DNA of 64,000 nucleotides from an uncultured Bacteroidales bacterium. GTDB taxonomy: Bacteria; Bacteroidota; Bacteroidia; Bacteroidales; Muribaculaceae. The notes below the pieces were generated by a model. The model was not told where the DNA came from. It worked only from the letters and a program-made list of their open reading frames with translations, and made no database searches. Below are positions 49,314 to 57,434 of this stretch, in pieces. The stretch lies in NCBI GenBank assembly GCA_902762385.1, contig CACWNQ010000010.1, positions 62,001 through 126,000 on the forward strand, read 5' to 3'. The position numbers were made by a program, and so were the translations under genes. Every line of letters starts with the position of its first letter. Within the stretch, counting starts at the first letter, position 1.

Positions 49314-51464
49314 CTAGTTTGCACCACCTCCTAATATGATGTTGTAAACAACAGTAACGTCAACGCTGCTGATGTGACCGTCACCGTCTTGATCGCCGTT
49401 AACGATAGCACTGTCATCACTGTCGAGCAGGTAGTTGTAGAGAGCAGTAATGTCGACACTGCTCACATGTCCGTCGCCATTAACGTCACCAGGGACGGCT
49501 GCGGGCAATACGGGCAGGCCTGCATAGTCTTCGGTGACATCAAGCACCAAGTTCTTATTCTCATCGGGATCAGTCTCGTCACTAATCATAAAGAACTTGT
49601 CGGTGGTAGCATACCTCACGTCAACGGTTTGTGGCGAACCACTAGCACCAGTGTTGAACACGAAGTTCATGAAGCAGTCGTCGTTGGCAAGCTCATATTG
49701 CTGCACATACCAAATCTTGCCACCAACCGACACCCTATCTCTAACGACCTCGCCAGGCCAGTTGCCGTTGTGCTGCTGGTCATCCTGGTCCCAAGTGTAG
49801 TAGCGAACTGGATTCCAACCTGCTTCGTCGGCATTGACATATACGTTGATAGTGTGTGGTGCACCCTGACCTGCAAAATCATACTCACGGGTAATAATGC
49901 CGCTCACGGCACTGCCCTTGAGCAAGCCCACCTTGAGAGTGCATGGCTGAGTGATATTGATTTTGCTACCACTCGCCACTTTAGTGCTGCTAGCGGTGGG
50001 GTTAGTGCCATCGAGAGTGTAGACAAGCTGTGCTCCGCTTGTTGCGCTCACAGCAGTGAGGGTGGCGCTGAAGGCTCCATTATACTTGCCCGAAGCTTTG
50101 TCGCACCACGCAGTCTCGCAATTCTTCGACATATACAGGCGATAGCCCCAGCCTCGGGTCACCTCTATTCCTTCACTAAGGATTGTTGCATAGTACTGAG
50201 CAATCACATTGTCTTTAAGATACTTGTTCTTACCTACAATACAGTACATTGCCTTGCCGTTGGCGCCATTTGACTTGAAGCCCGACATCTCATAGCTCTT
50301 CGAGAGTGGATATTTCTGTGCTGTACTGGTGTTGGTAATGCCCACAGTCTTGCGAATGTCAATCATGTTCTTGATTTCCTGCTTGTAGTCTTTCCAGTGA
50401 GCAAGGAACACGCAAGGAGTGCCTGGCATGGTGAGCATGTAAGCATTAGCGGCCAATGTGTCGGCACGAATTGGGTCGTTCTGGTTGTTGGCATCACGAT
50501 ATTGAGTATCGTGGTTCTCAACAAATGTCACGGCATAGCGCTTGAAGTTGGTTGTCGACATCAAGCCACCAATATTGAGGTCTTTCCAGGTTACCTTTGA
50601 GCCATTGTCACGAGTGCCGCGCACCACGTCGCGCACAGTGTAACGGAATGGGAAGTCGAACGAGGCGCTCATGTTCACACCGTTCCACTTGCAGTTGTCA
50701 ATCCAGGTCTGGATTTCGTTCTGACTGCTCCAGTTCTCACCTACCGAGAACTGCACGCCCGCAGTTGCATTATACTCAGCAACACGGTTGGCCCAGAAAC
50801 CACGGGTCATGTCATAACGGAAGCCTGTGTAACCCAAGTCATTAGCAAGGAAGCTGACATAAGCCTTGATGACGTTGCGCACGTTCTCGCTCTTATGGTC
50901 AAGGTCACGCATTCCGCCCCAGTCTTCGCCCTCATCGTTGTTGGTACTCAGTGTGACATCCTCGTCTATATTGCCAAGTGCCTGCTGCTGGGCAAGCCAG
51001 GTGGCTGTGGCGCCGCCATCGTCATTCTTTGTAATGTCGGCAGGCGTCATTTGATAAGTCACGCCATTATAGGTCTCAACGGGGAAATCCACCCAGTTAG
51101 TAAGGGTGCCACGGTGGTTTACCACCACATCGGCAATCACACCAGTGCCCTTGCCCTTGTAGGTGCTGATAAGCTCGCGCAACTCGGTGGCAGTACCAAA
51201 GGCGCTCTTCTGATTGAAGTAATACTTCACGTCATAACCCATTGAGCCTCCACTGCCTGTCCAGCCGCTCTGAGGAATCCAGATGAGGTCAAAATACTGC
51301 GAAATCTCATCGGCCTGCTTGGTAAGATTTACCCAACGGGTATCACCGAATGAGTTCCACCAGAACGCCTGCATCATCACGCCGCCATAATTGTCGGGCC
51401 ATCCCTGAGCCTGACTCAAAAATGGAAACACAGCGAGTGCTAAAATTAATAATTTCTTCTTCAT
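49314..51464 (-). CDS. Secreted GH13 alpha-amylase with C-terminal dockerin-like repeats
   Basis: A 716-residue enzyme with a signal peptide (MKKKLLILALAVFPFLSQAQ). The GH13 barrel shows conserved regions: VIADVVVNHRG (about 118), GFRYDMTRGF with the nucleophile Asp (about 218-227), VGENW with the acid/base Glu (about 240) and FVENHDTQYR (about 316). It is followed by a chitobiase-like module (GAQLVYTLDGTNPTASSTKV), a starch-binding-like module (NVYVNADEAGWNPVRYYTWD) and two C-terminal dockerin-like repeats (GDVNGDGHVSSVDITALYNY; GDQDGDGHISSVDVTVVYNI). It hydrolyses alpha-1,4-glucan outside the cell to feed SusC-F. A degenerate LacI-type operator lies upstream. Confidence 0.93.
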   Translation of the reverse strand: MKKKLLILALAVFPFLSQAQGWPDNYGGVMMQAFWWNSFGDTRWVNLTKQADEISQYFDLIWIPQSGWTGSGGSMGYDVKYYFNQKSAFGTATELRELISTYKGKGTGVIADVVVNHRGTLTNWVDFPVETYNGVTYQMTPADITKNDDGGATATWLAQQQALGNIDEDVTLSTNNDEGEDWGGMRDLDHKSENVRNVIKAYVSFLANDLGYTGFRYDMTRGFWANRVAEYNATAGVQFSVGENWSSQNEIQTWIDNCKWNGVNMSASFDFPFRYTVRDVVRGTRDNGSKVTWKDLNIGGLMSTTNFKRYAVTFVENHDTQYRDANNQNDPIRADTLAANAYMLTMPGTPCVFLAHWKDYKQEIKNMIDIRKTVGITNTSTAQKYPLSKSYEMSGFKSNGANGKAMYCIVGKNKYLKDNVIAQYYATILSEGIEVTRGWGYRLYMSKNCETAWCDKASGKYNGAFSATLTAVSATSGAQLVYTLDGTNPTASSTKVASGSKINITQPCTLKVGLLKGSAVSGIITREYDFAGQGAPHTINVYVNADEAGWNPVRYYTWDQDDQQHNGNWPGEVVRDRVSVGGKIWYVQQYELANDDCFMNFVFNTGASGSPQTVDVRYATTDKFFMISDETDPDENKNLVLDVTEDYAGLPVLPAAVPGDVNGDGHVSSVDITALYNYLLDSDDSAIVNGDQDGDGHISSVDVTVVYNIILGGGAN

Positions 51465-51534
51465 AACTATTTTATTTTAATGTTAATGTGTTTTAGTAAC
51501 GATACACTTTTATGGTAATTTATCAAATTTTTCC

Positions 51535-51542
51535 CAAATATA
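51535..51542 (-). promoter_or_regulatory. -7 element of the amylase promoter
   Basis: Minus strand TATATTTG, 71-78 bases upstream of the amylase start. No consensus -33 was found. Confidence 0.5.
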
Positions 51543-51599
51543 CACATTTTTTATTATACAGCAATAATATCTTGGAAAATTAACACACTAATCACCATC

Positions 51600-51611
51600 G
51601 CAAACGATTTC
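51600..51611. promoter_or_regulatory. Degenerate LacI-type operator upstream of the amylase
   Basis: GCAAACGATTTC differs at two of twelve positions from the palindrome at 40042-40053. It lies about 65 bases upstream of the amylase -7 element. Confidence 0.4.
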
Positions 51612-51650
51612 TCCTTAACCAATGCGAGACCAAGCTCCACAGCACATCAT

Positions 51651-51687
51651 AAAAAAATTGAGCACCCACTGAAACCAGTGAGTGCCC
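51651..51687 (-). terminator. Terminator of the MFS transporter gene
   Basis: Minus strand hairpin GCACTCACTG / CAGTGGGTGC with loop GTTT, then AATTTTTTT, 24 bases after the stop at 51711. Confidence 0.85.
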
Positions 51688-51710
51688 AATTATGCATTGT
51701 GCTTTATAAC

Positions 51711-53039
51711 TTAAGCATTCTTAACGGCTTTGCGCTTCTCGCTGATGAAGAACACGCACAGTGCACCAATTACCAGGAACACACCTGCAAGAATAAGCAT
51801 ATTACCTTGAACACTATTCAAAGCCTTGAGCGTTACGCCACCAAGTGCAGCAGCAACAATCTGTGGCACACAGATGGTGCAGTTGAACAGACCCAGATAA
51901 GTTCCCATGCGAGGATTACCCTCAAATGCATTGGTAACCAATGTGAATGGCATAGCAAGCATTGCTGCCCAAGCTGCGCCAATCAGGAAGTAAGGCACAA
52001 ATAGTAAGTACTGATTGGTGCAATAGGGAACCATAACAAATCCAATGCCACCAATTACCAGACTCATGGCATAAGCCACCTTATTATTCTTAAACTTGGG
52101 AAGAGCAAGAGCCCATACCATACTACCCACGGCCTGAACAGCAAAGAGCACTCCCACCCAGTTGCCTGCAGCCTGATATCCAGCACTAGCAGTGTCGTGA
52201 GTGTTCCATACAGTATCGGCAATAGTACCATTGGTATAGGTCCACATGTACATGAACGCAGCCCAGCAGAAGAATTGAACAACTCCCACCTGGAAGAACA
52301 CCTTCAAGCCATAGTTGCTTGTGCTCTTACCTGTCTCGGCAGCAAGATTCTTATCCTCTTCTTTAGTAGCCTCACGGAACTCGGCCATTTGCTGAGGAGT
52401 ATACTCCTTTACCTTGAGTATTGTGTACAATACACAAGCGATAAGAATAGCAGCACCCACATAGAATGCCCACTTTACCGAATCGGGAACCTCGCCGGTT
52501 GGAGCAATGTTCTTGATGCCAATATAAGTGAACATGATTGGCAACAAGTAGCCCACAAGTGAGCCAGCATTACACAAGAAACTCTGAATGCTGAATGCCT
52601 GAGTCTTCTGCTTTTCATTAACCATGTCACCAACCATCATCTTGAATGGCTGCATGGCCATGTTGATGCTAGTGTCGAGGAACATCAACGATATCAAGCC
52701 GAAGGTCATAGCAGCAGCAACAGTAAGACCAAAACTACCAGAGTTGGGAAGCATGCACATCACCAGTACGGCAACGGCTGCACCAAACAACAAGTAGGGA
52801 ATGCGACGACCCAAGCGGGTCCAAGTCTTATCGCTGAAATAACCTACCAATGGTTGAACTACCATACCCATAAGTGGTGGCAGAATCCAGAAGTAGCTCA
52901 AATTATGAGGGTCAGCACCTAGCGTCGCAAATATGCGGCTGATGTTGGCGCTCTGCAATGCGTAGGCAATCTGAACACCAAAGAAACCAAAACTGATATT
53001 AATCAGCGTTGATAATTTTAAATCTGGTTTTGTTTTCAT
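51711..53039 (-). CDS. MFS sugar transporter (GPH/SLC45-like), probably maltooligosaccharide
   Basis: About 442 residues from ATG 53039 (MKTKPDLKLSTLINISFGFF); a TTG at 53048 is possible but less likely. About twelve transmembrane helices are evident. The first loop has the charged motif GYFSDKTWTRLGRRIPYLLF (about 70-89), as in sucrose/maltose:cation symporters. A long central cytoplasmic loop (KEYTPQQMAEFREATKEEDK) separates the halves. Position beside a GH13 amylase and SusC-F points to inner-membrane maltose or maltooligosaccharide uptake. Substrate inferred. Confidence 0.88.
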   Translation of the reverse strand: MKTKPDLKLSTLINISFGFFGVQIAYALQSANISRIFATLGADPHNLSYFWILPPLMGMVVQPLVGYFSDKTWTRLGRRIPYLLFGAAVAVLVMCMLPNSGSFGLTVAAAMTFGLISLMFLDTSINMAMQPFKMMVGDMVNEKQKTQAFSIQSFLCNAGSLVGYLLPIMFTYIGIKNIAPTGEVPDSVKWAFYVGAAILIACVLYTILKVKEYTPQQMAEFREATKEEDKNLAAETGKSTSNYGLKVFFQVGVVQFFCWAAFMYMWTYTNGTIADTVWNTHDTASAGYQAAGNWVGVLFAVQAVGSMVWALALPKFKNNKVAYAMSLVIGGIGFVMVPYCTNQYLLFVPYFLIGAAWAAMLAMPFTLVTNAFEGNPRMGTYLGLFNCTICVPQIVAAALGGVTLKALNSVQGNMLILAGVFLVIGALCVFFISEKRKAVKNA

Positions 53040-53085
53040 TGTCAACAAAAATTTTATAGTGAATTATGTTTTTCTTGCTATTAAA

Positions 53086-53117
53086 AAAGCAAGGGACTTC
53101 ATAAATTGCGAAGTCCC
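53086..53117 (-). terminator. Terminator after tRNA-Leu
   Basis: Hairpin GGGACTTC / GAAGTCCC (53093-53117), followed on the minus strand by TTGCTTTTTT, just downstream of tRNA-Leu. Confidence 0.8.
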
Positions 53118-53126
53118 CTGCTCATG

Positions 53127-53211
53127 TACTCGGAGTGGGACTTGAACCCACACAGCCGCAATGGCCAAGGGATTTTAAGTCCCTCGTGTCTACCGATTCC
53201 ACCATCCGAGC
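53127..53211 (-). tRNA. tRNA-Leu (anticodon TAA)
   Basis: 85-base class II tRNA. Acceptor GCTCGGA / TCCGAGT (first pair G-U), anticodon arm GGGAC-TTAAAAT-CCC with TAA in the loop, long variable arm, T arm GTGGG-TTCAAGT-CCCAC, discriminator A. Confidence 0.93.
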
Positions 53212-53256
53212 AGCTGGCTATTGTAGACAATTGTTATGCCTCACAAAAGTGCGGTG

Positions 53257-53288
53257 CAAAGATAATAGCATTTTTCCACTTTACCAAA
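53257..53288 (-). promoter_or_regulatory. Promoter of tRNA-Leu
   Basis: Minus strand TTTG (53285-53288), 20-base spacer, TATCTTTG (53257-53264): perfect consensus, about 45 bases upstream of the tRNA. Confidence 0.8.
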
Positions 53289-53352
53289 AAAATGTTGGGA
53301 TTTTACTGCAATCTAGACCAAAATAGCAGCGATACTTAGCGATTGCGATGCC

Positions 53353-53802
53353 TCACAGCCTGAAAGCGATGGGTAACACACAACGAACGTTGACCTTTGT
53401 GTTATCGATCTTACCCACACTCCAGCGTGGCATCCTGCTTATTACTCGCATTGCCTCGCGATCGAGTGTCTCATCGCCCGAGCCACGTAACACCTGAATG
53501 TTGAATAACTTTCCGTCGGTGCCCACAATAAAGCTGCACAGCACGCGGCCTTGAATGCGACGATGATAAGCGTTGTAGGGATACTCGCGTGTCTCATTGA
53601 TGAAGTTAATCATACTGCGCTCACCACCAGGGAACTGAGGTCTGACGTCGACACTCTCATACTCATAAACCACCATGTTGTAGCCACTCTTATTTGGCGA
53701 CAAAGGGTTCACAGTAGTCACATCGCGCAACTGTGCGCTAGCAGCCAGTGAGCCTCCCAGCAACATGAGTAATGCTAATAGTATATGGTTACGCTTCATC
53801 AT
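53353..53802 (-). CDS. TonB C-terminal-domain protein with signal peptide
   Basis: A 149-residue protein. The N-terminus (HILLALLMLLGGSLAASAQ) looks like a cleavable signal peptide rather than a TonB membrane anchor, and there is no Pro-rich spacer. The TonB_C domain spans about 55-149: PQFPGGERSMINFINETREY, IQGRVLCSFIVGTDGKLFNI, REAMRVISRMPRWSVGK. Without an anchor it cannot transduce ExbBD force in the classical way and may act as a periplasmic binding or signalling module. Related to 60211-60702. Confidence 0.8.
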   Translation of the reverse strand: MMKRNHILLALLMLLGGSLAASAQLRDVTTVNPLSPNKSGYNMVVYEYESVDVRPQFPGGERSMINFINETREYPYNAYHRRIQGRVLCSFIVGTDGKLFNIQVLRGSGDETLDREAMRVISRMPRWSVGKIDNTKVNVRCVLPIAFRL

Positions 53803-54173
53803 CAGTTATTAGTAATGAACAAATTCACGCCTCTCATGAAACCTTTTTGAACAGTTTTCATGAGTTTTTCGCTAATTGCAATGCAAATATAATTGTGATT
53901 TTGTAAATGTCAACAACTCATGCAACCTATTTTGGTAATGATTAATAAGGTTTTGGTTTTTTTTACAAAATCACCCTATTTTTCAGCATCTTGTAAAGAA
54001 TTTTAAACAAAAGCAATGACCATATTACAAAAGAACAACCTAAAAAAACACAATCGGCTATTATCTAGTCAGGCCCATTACCAAAGCACAAAGCACCACA
54101 AATCACAAAACCCAATTTTCGTTATGGTTAATAAAAAAACATGTTCAGTCGACCGTAAAATGAAAATAATGTG
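53803..54173. other. AT-rich intergenic region
   Basis: No gene seen. It holds a minus-strand -7 element TATATTTG (53884-53891) for the TonB_C gene and, in its leader, an inverted repeat CTCATGAAA / TTTCATGAG (53834-53865). A 61-codon plus-strand frame at 54016 has no coding character. Confidence 0.5.
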
Positions 54174-54181
54174 TAATTTTG
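54174..54181 (+). promoter_or_regulatory. -7 element of the phoH-ubiE-pfkA promoter
   Basis: TAATTTTG, 56-63 bases before the phoH start. Directly downstream is a CGACTA / TAGTCG inverted repeat (54185-54204) in the leader. Confidence 0.5.
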
Positions 54182-54236
54182 TAGCGACTAGCTCCACATA
54201 GTCGACCCTAGTCTATTCGTTTACTAAAAAACATAT

Positions 54237-55211
54237 ATGATAGAACGGCACATAATGATCGACAACGTTGACCCCGTGGTGTTTTATGGGGTTAACAACA
54301 GTAACATCCAGCTCATTCGCAACCTTTTCCCCAAGCTTCGCATGGCGGCGCGCGGGTCGGTGATAACTGTAATTGGCGATGAGCAGGAGACGCTGAAGTT
54401 TGAACACGACATCAAGCAGCTCGAGGAGTACTGCGCCACCTACAACACCCTCCCTGAGGATGTTATTCTCGACACCATCAAGGGTTTGCCCCCTAAGGAA
54501 TTAAAGATGGACGACGTGATAATCTATGGTGTGAATGGTAAGCCTATTAAGGGCCGAACGCCTAATCAGCAACTTATGGTCAAGACCTTCAACGAGAACG
54601 ACTTGACATTTGCATTGGGCCCTGCAGGCACAGGTAAGACTTACCTTGCTGTGGCACTTGCCGTGCGAGCCCTCAAGAACCGTGAGGTAAGAAAGATAAT
54701 CCTGTCACGTCCAGCAGTAGAGGCAGGTGAGAAATTAGGCTTCCTGCCAGGCGACATGCGCGACAAAATAGATCCCTACCTGCAGCCGCTCTACGACGCT
54801 CTCGAGGACATGATTCCTGGTGCCAAACTCAAGGAATACATGGATACAAATGTCATTCAGATTGCACCGCTTGCATTCATGCGCGGTCGCACCCTGAACG
54901 ATGCCATCGTTGTTCTTGACGAGGCTCAGAACACTACCACCCACCAAATCAAGATGTTCCTCACACGTTTGGGCATGGGTTCAAAGATGGTCATCACAGG
55001 CGACACCACTCAAATTGACTTGCCTCGCACCGTGTCATCAGGATTAATACAAGCCCTCAAGGTGCTTAATGGAGTGAAAGGCATAGGCAAAATCGAGTTC
55101 GGCAAGAAAGACATCGTTCGCCATCAGCTCGTGCAGCGCATTGTTGAGGCCTATGAGAAGCATGATGCGCTTCTCAAAGCAGGGCTTGAAGAAAAGTATG
55201 AACAAGGCTAG
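54237..55211 (+). CDS. phoH: PhoH-family ATPase
   Basis: A 324-residue cytoplasmic P-loop NTPase, PhoL/YbeZ-like. The N-terminal domain (FPKLRMAARGSVITVIGDEQ) is followed by Walker A GPAGTGKTYLAVA (about 127-139), a conserved LSRPAVEAGEKLGFLPGDMR, Walker B AIVVLDEAQN (about 222-231) and ITGDTTQIDLP. PhoH proteins are linked to RNA metabolism and ribosome maturation. ubiE follows after 33 bases. Confidence 0.93.
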   Translation: MIERHIMIDNVDPVVFYGVNNSNIQLIRNLFPKLRMAARGSVITVIGDEQETLKFEHDIKQLEEYCATYNTLPEDVILDTIKGLPPKELKMDDVIIYGVNGKPIKGRTPNQQLMVKTFNENDLTFALGPAGTGKTYLAVALAVRALKNREVRKIILSRPAVEAGEKLGFLPGDMRDKIDPYLQPLYDALEDMIPGAKLKEYMDTNVIQIAPLAFMRGRTLNDAIVVLDEAQNTTTHQIKMFLTRLGMGSKMVITGDTTQIDLPRTVSSGLIQALKVLNGVKGIGKIEFGKKDIVRHQLVQRIVEAYEKHDALLKAGLEEKYEQG

Positions 55212-55244
55212 TCAATCTAGTCAAACCAGAAAAAATATAGACTA

Positions 55245-55976
55245 TTGAAAGTAGAGAATGTTAAGCCTTATGGCGAGAATGGAGCGAAATCCAAGCAGGT
55301 AGAGGTGATGTTCGACAGCATTGCCCCTGCCTACGACTTCATGAACCGCGCCATGACACTTGGAATCGACCGCTGGTGGAGACATGTGGCAGTTAAGATG
55401 GTGCGCCGGGTTAATCCTCGCCGCATTCTTGATGTTGCAACAGGTACTGGCGACTTTGCCATAGGACTTTACAAAAACATCAAACCTGATGCTGTGGTGG
55501 GCATTGACCTATCACAAGGCATGCTCGACGTGGCACGAAAGAAGATTGAAAAGCACTGTTTGAATGGTGCTATCACAGTGCAGCAAGGCGACTGCCTGGC
55601 ATTGCCGTTTGAGGATTCTAGTTTCGATGCGGTTACGGTGGCATTTGGAGTGCGCAACTTTGAGCACTTGCTTCAAGGCTACCAGCAGATGCACCGTGTG
55701 CTTGCGCCAGGTGGCATGCTGTGCGTGATAGAGCTATCAACGCCCCGAAACCGTGTAGTGCGCTGGTTCTATGACCTCTACACGCTGCACATTATTCCGT
55801 GGGTGGGTGCTCTTAAGTCGCACGACCGCAGTGCCTACCGCTATCTTCCCGAGAGCATCGCTGCTGCGCCTCAAGGCCATGACATGCTCGTCATTATGCG
55901 ACAAGCAGGATTTAGCGATTGTAAGGTAAAGCGCTTAACATTTGGCACTTGCTCTATCTATACAGGAAATGCATAA
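55245..55976 (+). CDS. ubiE: Demethylmenaquinone methyltransferase
   Basis: A 243-residue SAM-dependent methyltransferase completing menaquinone synthesis. The start is TTG at 55245 (reads KVENVKPYG); it is preferred because the family N-terminus VKPYGENGAKSKQVEVMFDS aligns from here and no ATG fits. Motifs: SIAPAYDFMNRAMTLGIDRW, motif I VATGTGDFAIGL (about 64), VTVAFGVRNFEHLLQGYQQM and FYDLYTLHIIPWVG. The menaquinol made would be the substrate of the cytochrome bd oxidase encoded at 57435. Confidence 0.93.
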   Translation: MKVENVKPYGENGAKSKQVEVMFDSIAPAYDFMNRAMTLGIDRWWRHVAVKMVRRVNPRRILDVATGTGDFAIGLYKNIKPDAVVGIDLSQGMLDVARKKIEKHCLNGAITVQQGDCLALPFEDSSFDAVTVAFGVRNFEHLLQGYQQMHRVLAPGGMLCVIELSTPRNRVVRWFYDLYTLHIIPWVGALKSHDRSAYRYLPESIAAAPQGHDMLVIMRQAGFSDCKVKRLTFGTCSIYTGNA

Positions 55977-56015
55977 ACCAGATTGACCAGAATAAAAACG
56001 AAATACGATAACGAT

Positions 56016-56996
56016 ATGGCAAAAATCAAGACTATTGGCGTGTTGACATCAGGAGGTGATGCTCCAGGCATGAACGCTGCTATCAGGGCGGTGACACGCG
56101 CTGCAATTTCCCATGAATTTAACGTGAAAGGCATCTATCGCGGATACCGCGGTTTAGTAGAGGATGAAATCATCGACTTCCATGCCGAGGATGTGTCGAA
56201 TATCATACATCGTGGCGGCACAATTTTGCGTACCGCACGCTGCAAAGAATTTTTGACTCCTGAGGGTCGCCAAAAGGCCTATGACAACATGTGCAAGCAT
56301 GGCATCGATGCACTTGTGGTGATTGGTGGTGATGGCACACTCACAGGCGCTAAGGTGTTTGCCAGTGAATTTGATGTGCCTATCGTTGGTATCCCCGGAA
56401 CTATCGACAATGACCTCTATGGTACCGACCACACCGTTGGCTACGACACTGCGCTCAATACCATAATGTGGTGCGTGGATCGCATACGCGACACCGCCAA
56501 CAGCCATGAACGCCTGTTCTTTATCGAGGTGATGGGACGTGAGGCCAGTTTCCTCGCACTTTATGGTGCTATCGCCGGTGGTGCCGAGGCCGTAATCATA
56601 CCTGAACTCGCTATAGAGGGTGACCAGCTTGCAAAATTAATTGAACACGGATTCCGCACTACCAAGAAATCGTCGATAGTACTTGTGGCAGAGAATCCTG
56701 TTACGGGCGGAGCCATGCAACTTGCTGAACGCGTGCGCAAAGAGTATCCTAAGTATGATGTGCGCGTCACCATCCTCGGGCACTTGCAGCGTGGCGGCTC
56801 ACCCACGGCGCAAGACCGCATCTTGGCGTCGCGCATGGGTGCCACCGCTATCGAGGCCCTGGTTGAGGGTCAGCGCAACGTGATGATAGGCGATGATGAC
56901 GAACAGATGGTCTATGTGCCTTTCAATAAGGCCATTAAGTATGAGAAAGCTATCGACCGCCATCTTCTAGAGACAATAGCACGACTCTCGAAATAA
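56016..56996 (+). CDS. pfkA: ATP-dependent 6-phosphofructokinase
   Basis: 326 residues from ATG 56016 ([20 protein letters not shown]); a longer frame to 55983 adds 11 residues without family support. ATP-site [22 protein letters not shown] (about 104), catalytic [18 protein letters not shown], and [20 protein letters not shown] are typical of PfkA. The Asp in GGDGT points to ATP rather than pyrophosphate as donor. It is the last gene of the phoH-ubiE-pfkA run. Confidence 0.93.
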   Translation: MAKIKTIGVLTSGGDAPGMNAAIRAVTRAAISHEFNVKGIYRGYRGLVEDEIIDFHAEDVSNIIHRGGTILRTARCKEFLTPEGRQKAYDNMCKHGIDALVVIGGDGTLTGAKVFASEFDVPIVGIPGTIDNDLYGTDHTVGYDTALNTIMWCVDRIRDTANSHERLFFIEVMGREASFLALYGAIAGGAEAVIIPELAIEGDQLAKLIEHGFRTTKKSSIVLVAENPVTGGAMQLAERVRKEYPKYDVRVTILGHLQRGGSPTAQDRILASRMGATAIEALVEGQRNVMIGDDDEQMVYVPFNKAIKYEKAIDRHLLETIARLSK

Positions 56997-57082
56997 GTTT
57001 TAGGTGAGAGTGACGAGGAAAAAGTTCGTTACTAAATCTTCGAAAAACAATTACTGATTTTTTGAAAAATAGCAAAAAAAGT

Positions 57083-57108
57083 TACCTTTTGGTATATACC
57101 TTTTGGTA
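57083..57108. promoter_or_regulatory. Tandem operator-like 12-mers upstream of the cyd operon
   Basis: TACCTTTTGGTA occurs twice (57083-57094, 57097-57108) separated by TA, a 14-base period. Each has TACC/GGTA arms, and the whole sits in GTTACC...GGTAAC (57081-57110). It ends 8 bases before the -7 element, where a bound regulator would block or contact polymerase. Confidence 0.6.
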
Positions 57109-57116
57109 ACTTTTTG

Positions 57117-57124
57117 TATATTTG
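57117..57124 (+). promoter_or_regulatory. -7 element of the cyd operon
   Basis: TATATTTG, 28-35 bases before the ATG at 57152. The -33 spacing is poor, which suggests activator dependence. Confidence 0.55.
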
Positions 57125-57151
57125 CGCTGAAACATTTAAAGAGTTGATATT

Positions 57152-57376
57152 ATGGCACAAAGAAATGGTTTCTGGGCTCGTGCCGTTGACCTCTATGTCG
57201 ACGGTTTCCGCTCAATGACTGTTGGCAAGACGCTATGGCTCATCATTGCCATCAAGCTTTTTGTCTTCTTTGTCATAATCAAGATTCTGTTCTTCCCCAA
57301 CTTTCTCTCAACAAAGAGCGATAGCGACGACGGCAAAGCACAATATGTGCGTGAACAACTCATCAATGACAAGTAA
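57152..57376 (+). CDS. DUF4492 small membrane protein of the cytochrome bd operon
   Basis: A 74-residue protein with an amphipathic start (GFWARAVDLYVDGFRSMTVG) and one transmembrane helix (TLWLIIAIKLFVFFVIIKIL, about 26-45). DUF4492 proteins commonly precede cydA in Bacteroidetes and may be accessory subunits, comparable in role to CydX, though that is inference. cydA begins 58 bases later. Confidence 0.85.
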   Translation: MAQRNGFWARAVDLYVDGFRSMTVGKTLWLIIAIKLFVFFVIIKILFFPNFLSTKSDSDDGKAQYVREQLINDK

Positions 57377-57434
57377 GAACATCCAACAACTCAAAACCGA
57401 TAACCGAATACTAATAACTAACAACTAATAACTT

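Noticed and set aside
54016-54201. 61-codon frame upstream of phoH
   Set aside because: AT-rich, basic low-complexity translation overlapping the promoter; no ribosome-binding or family evidence.
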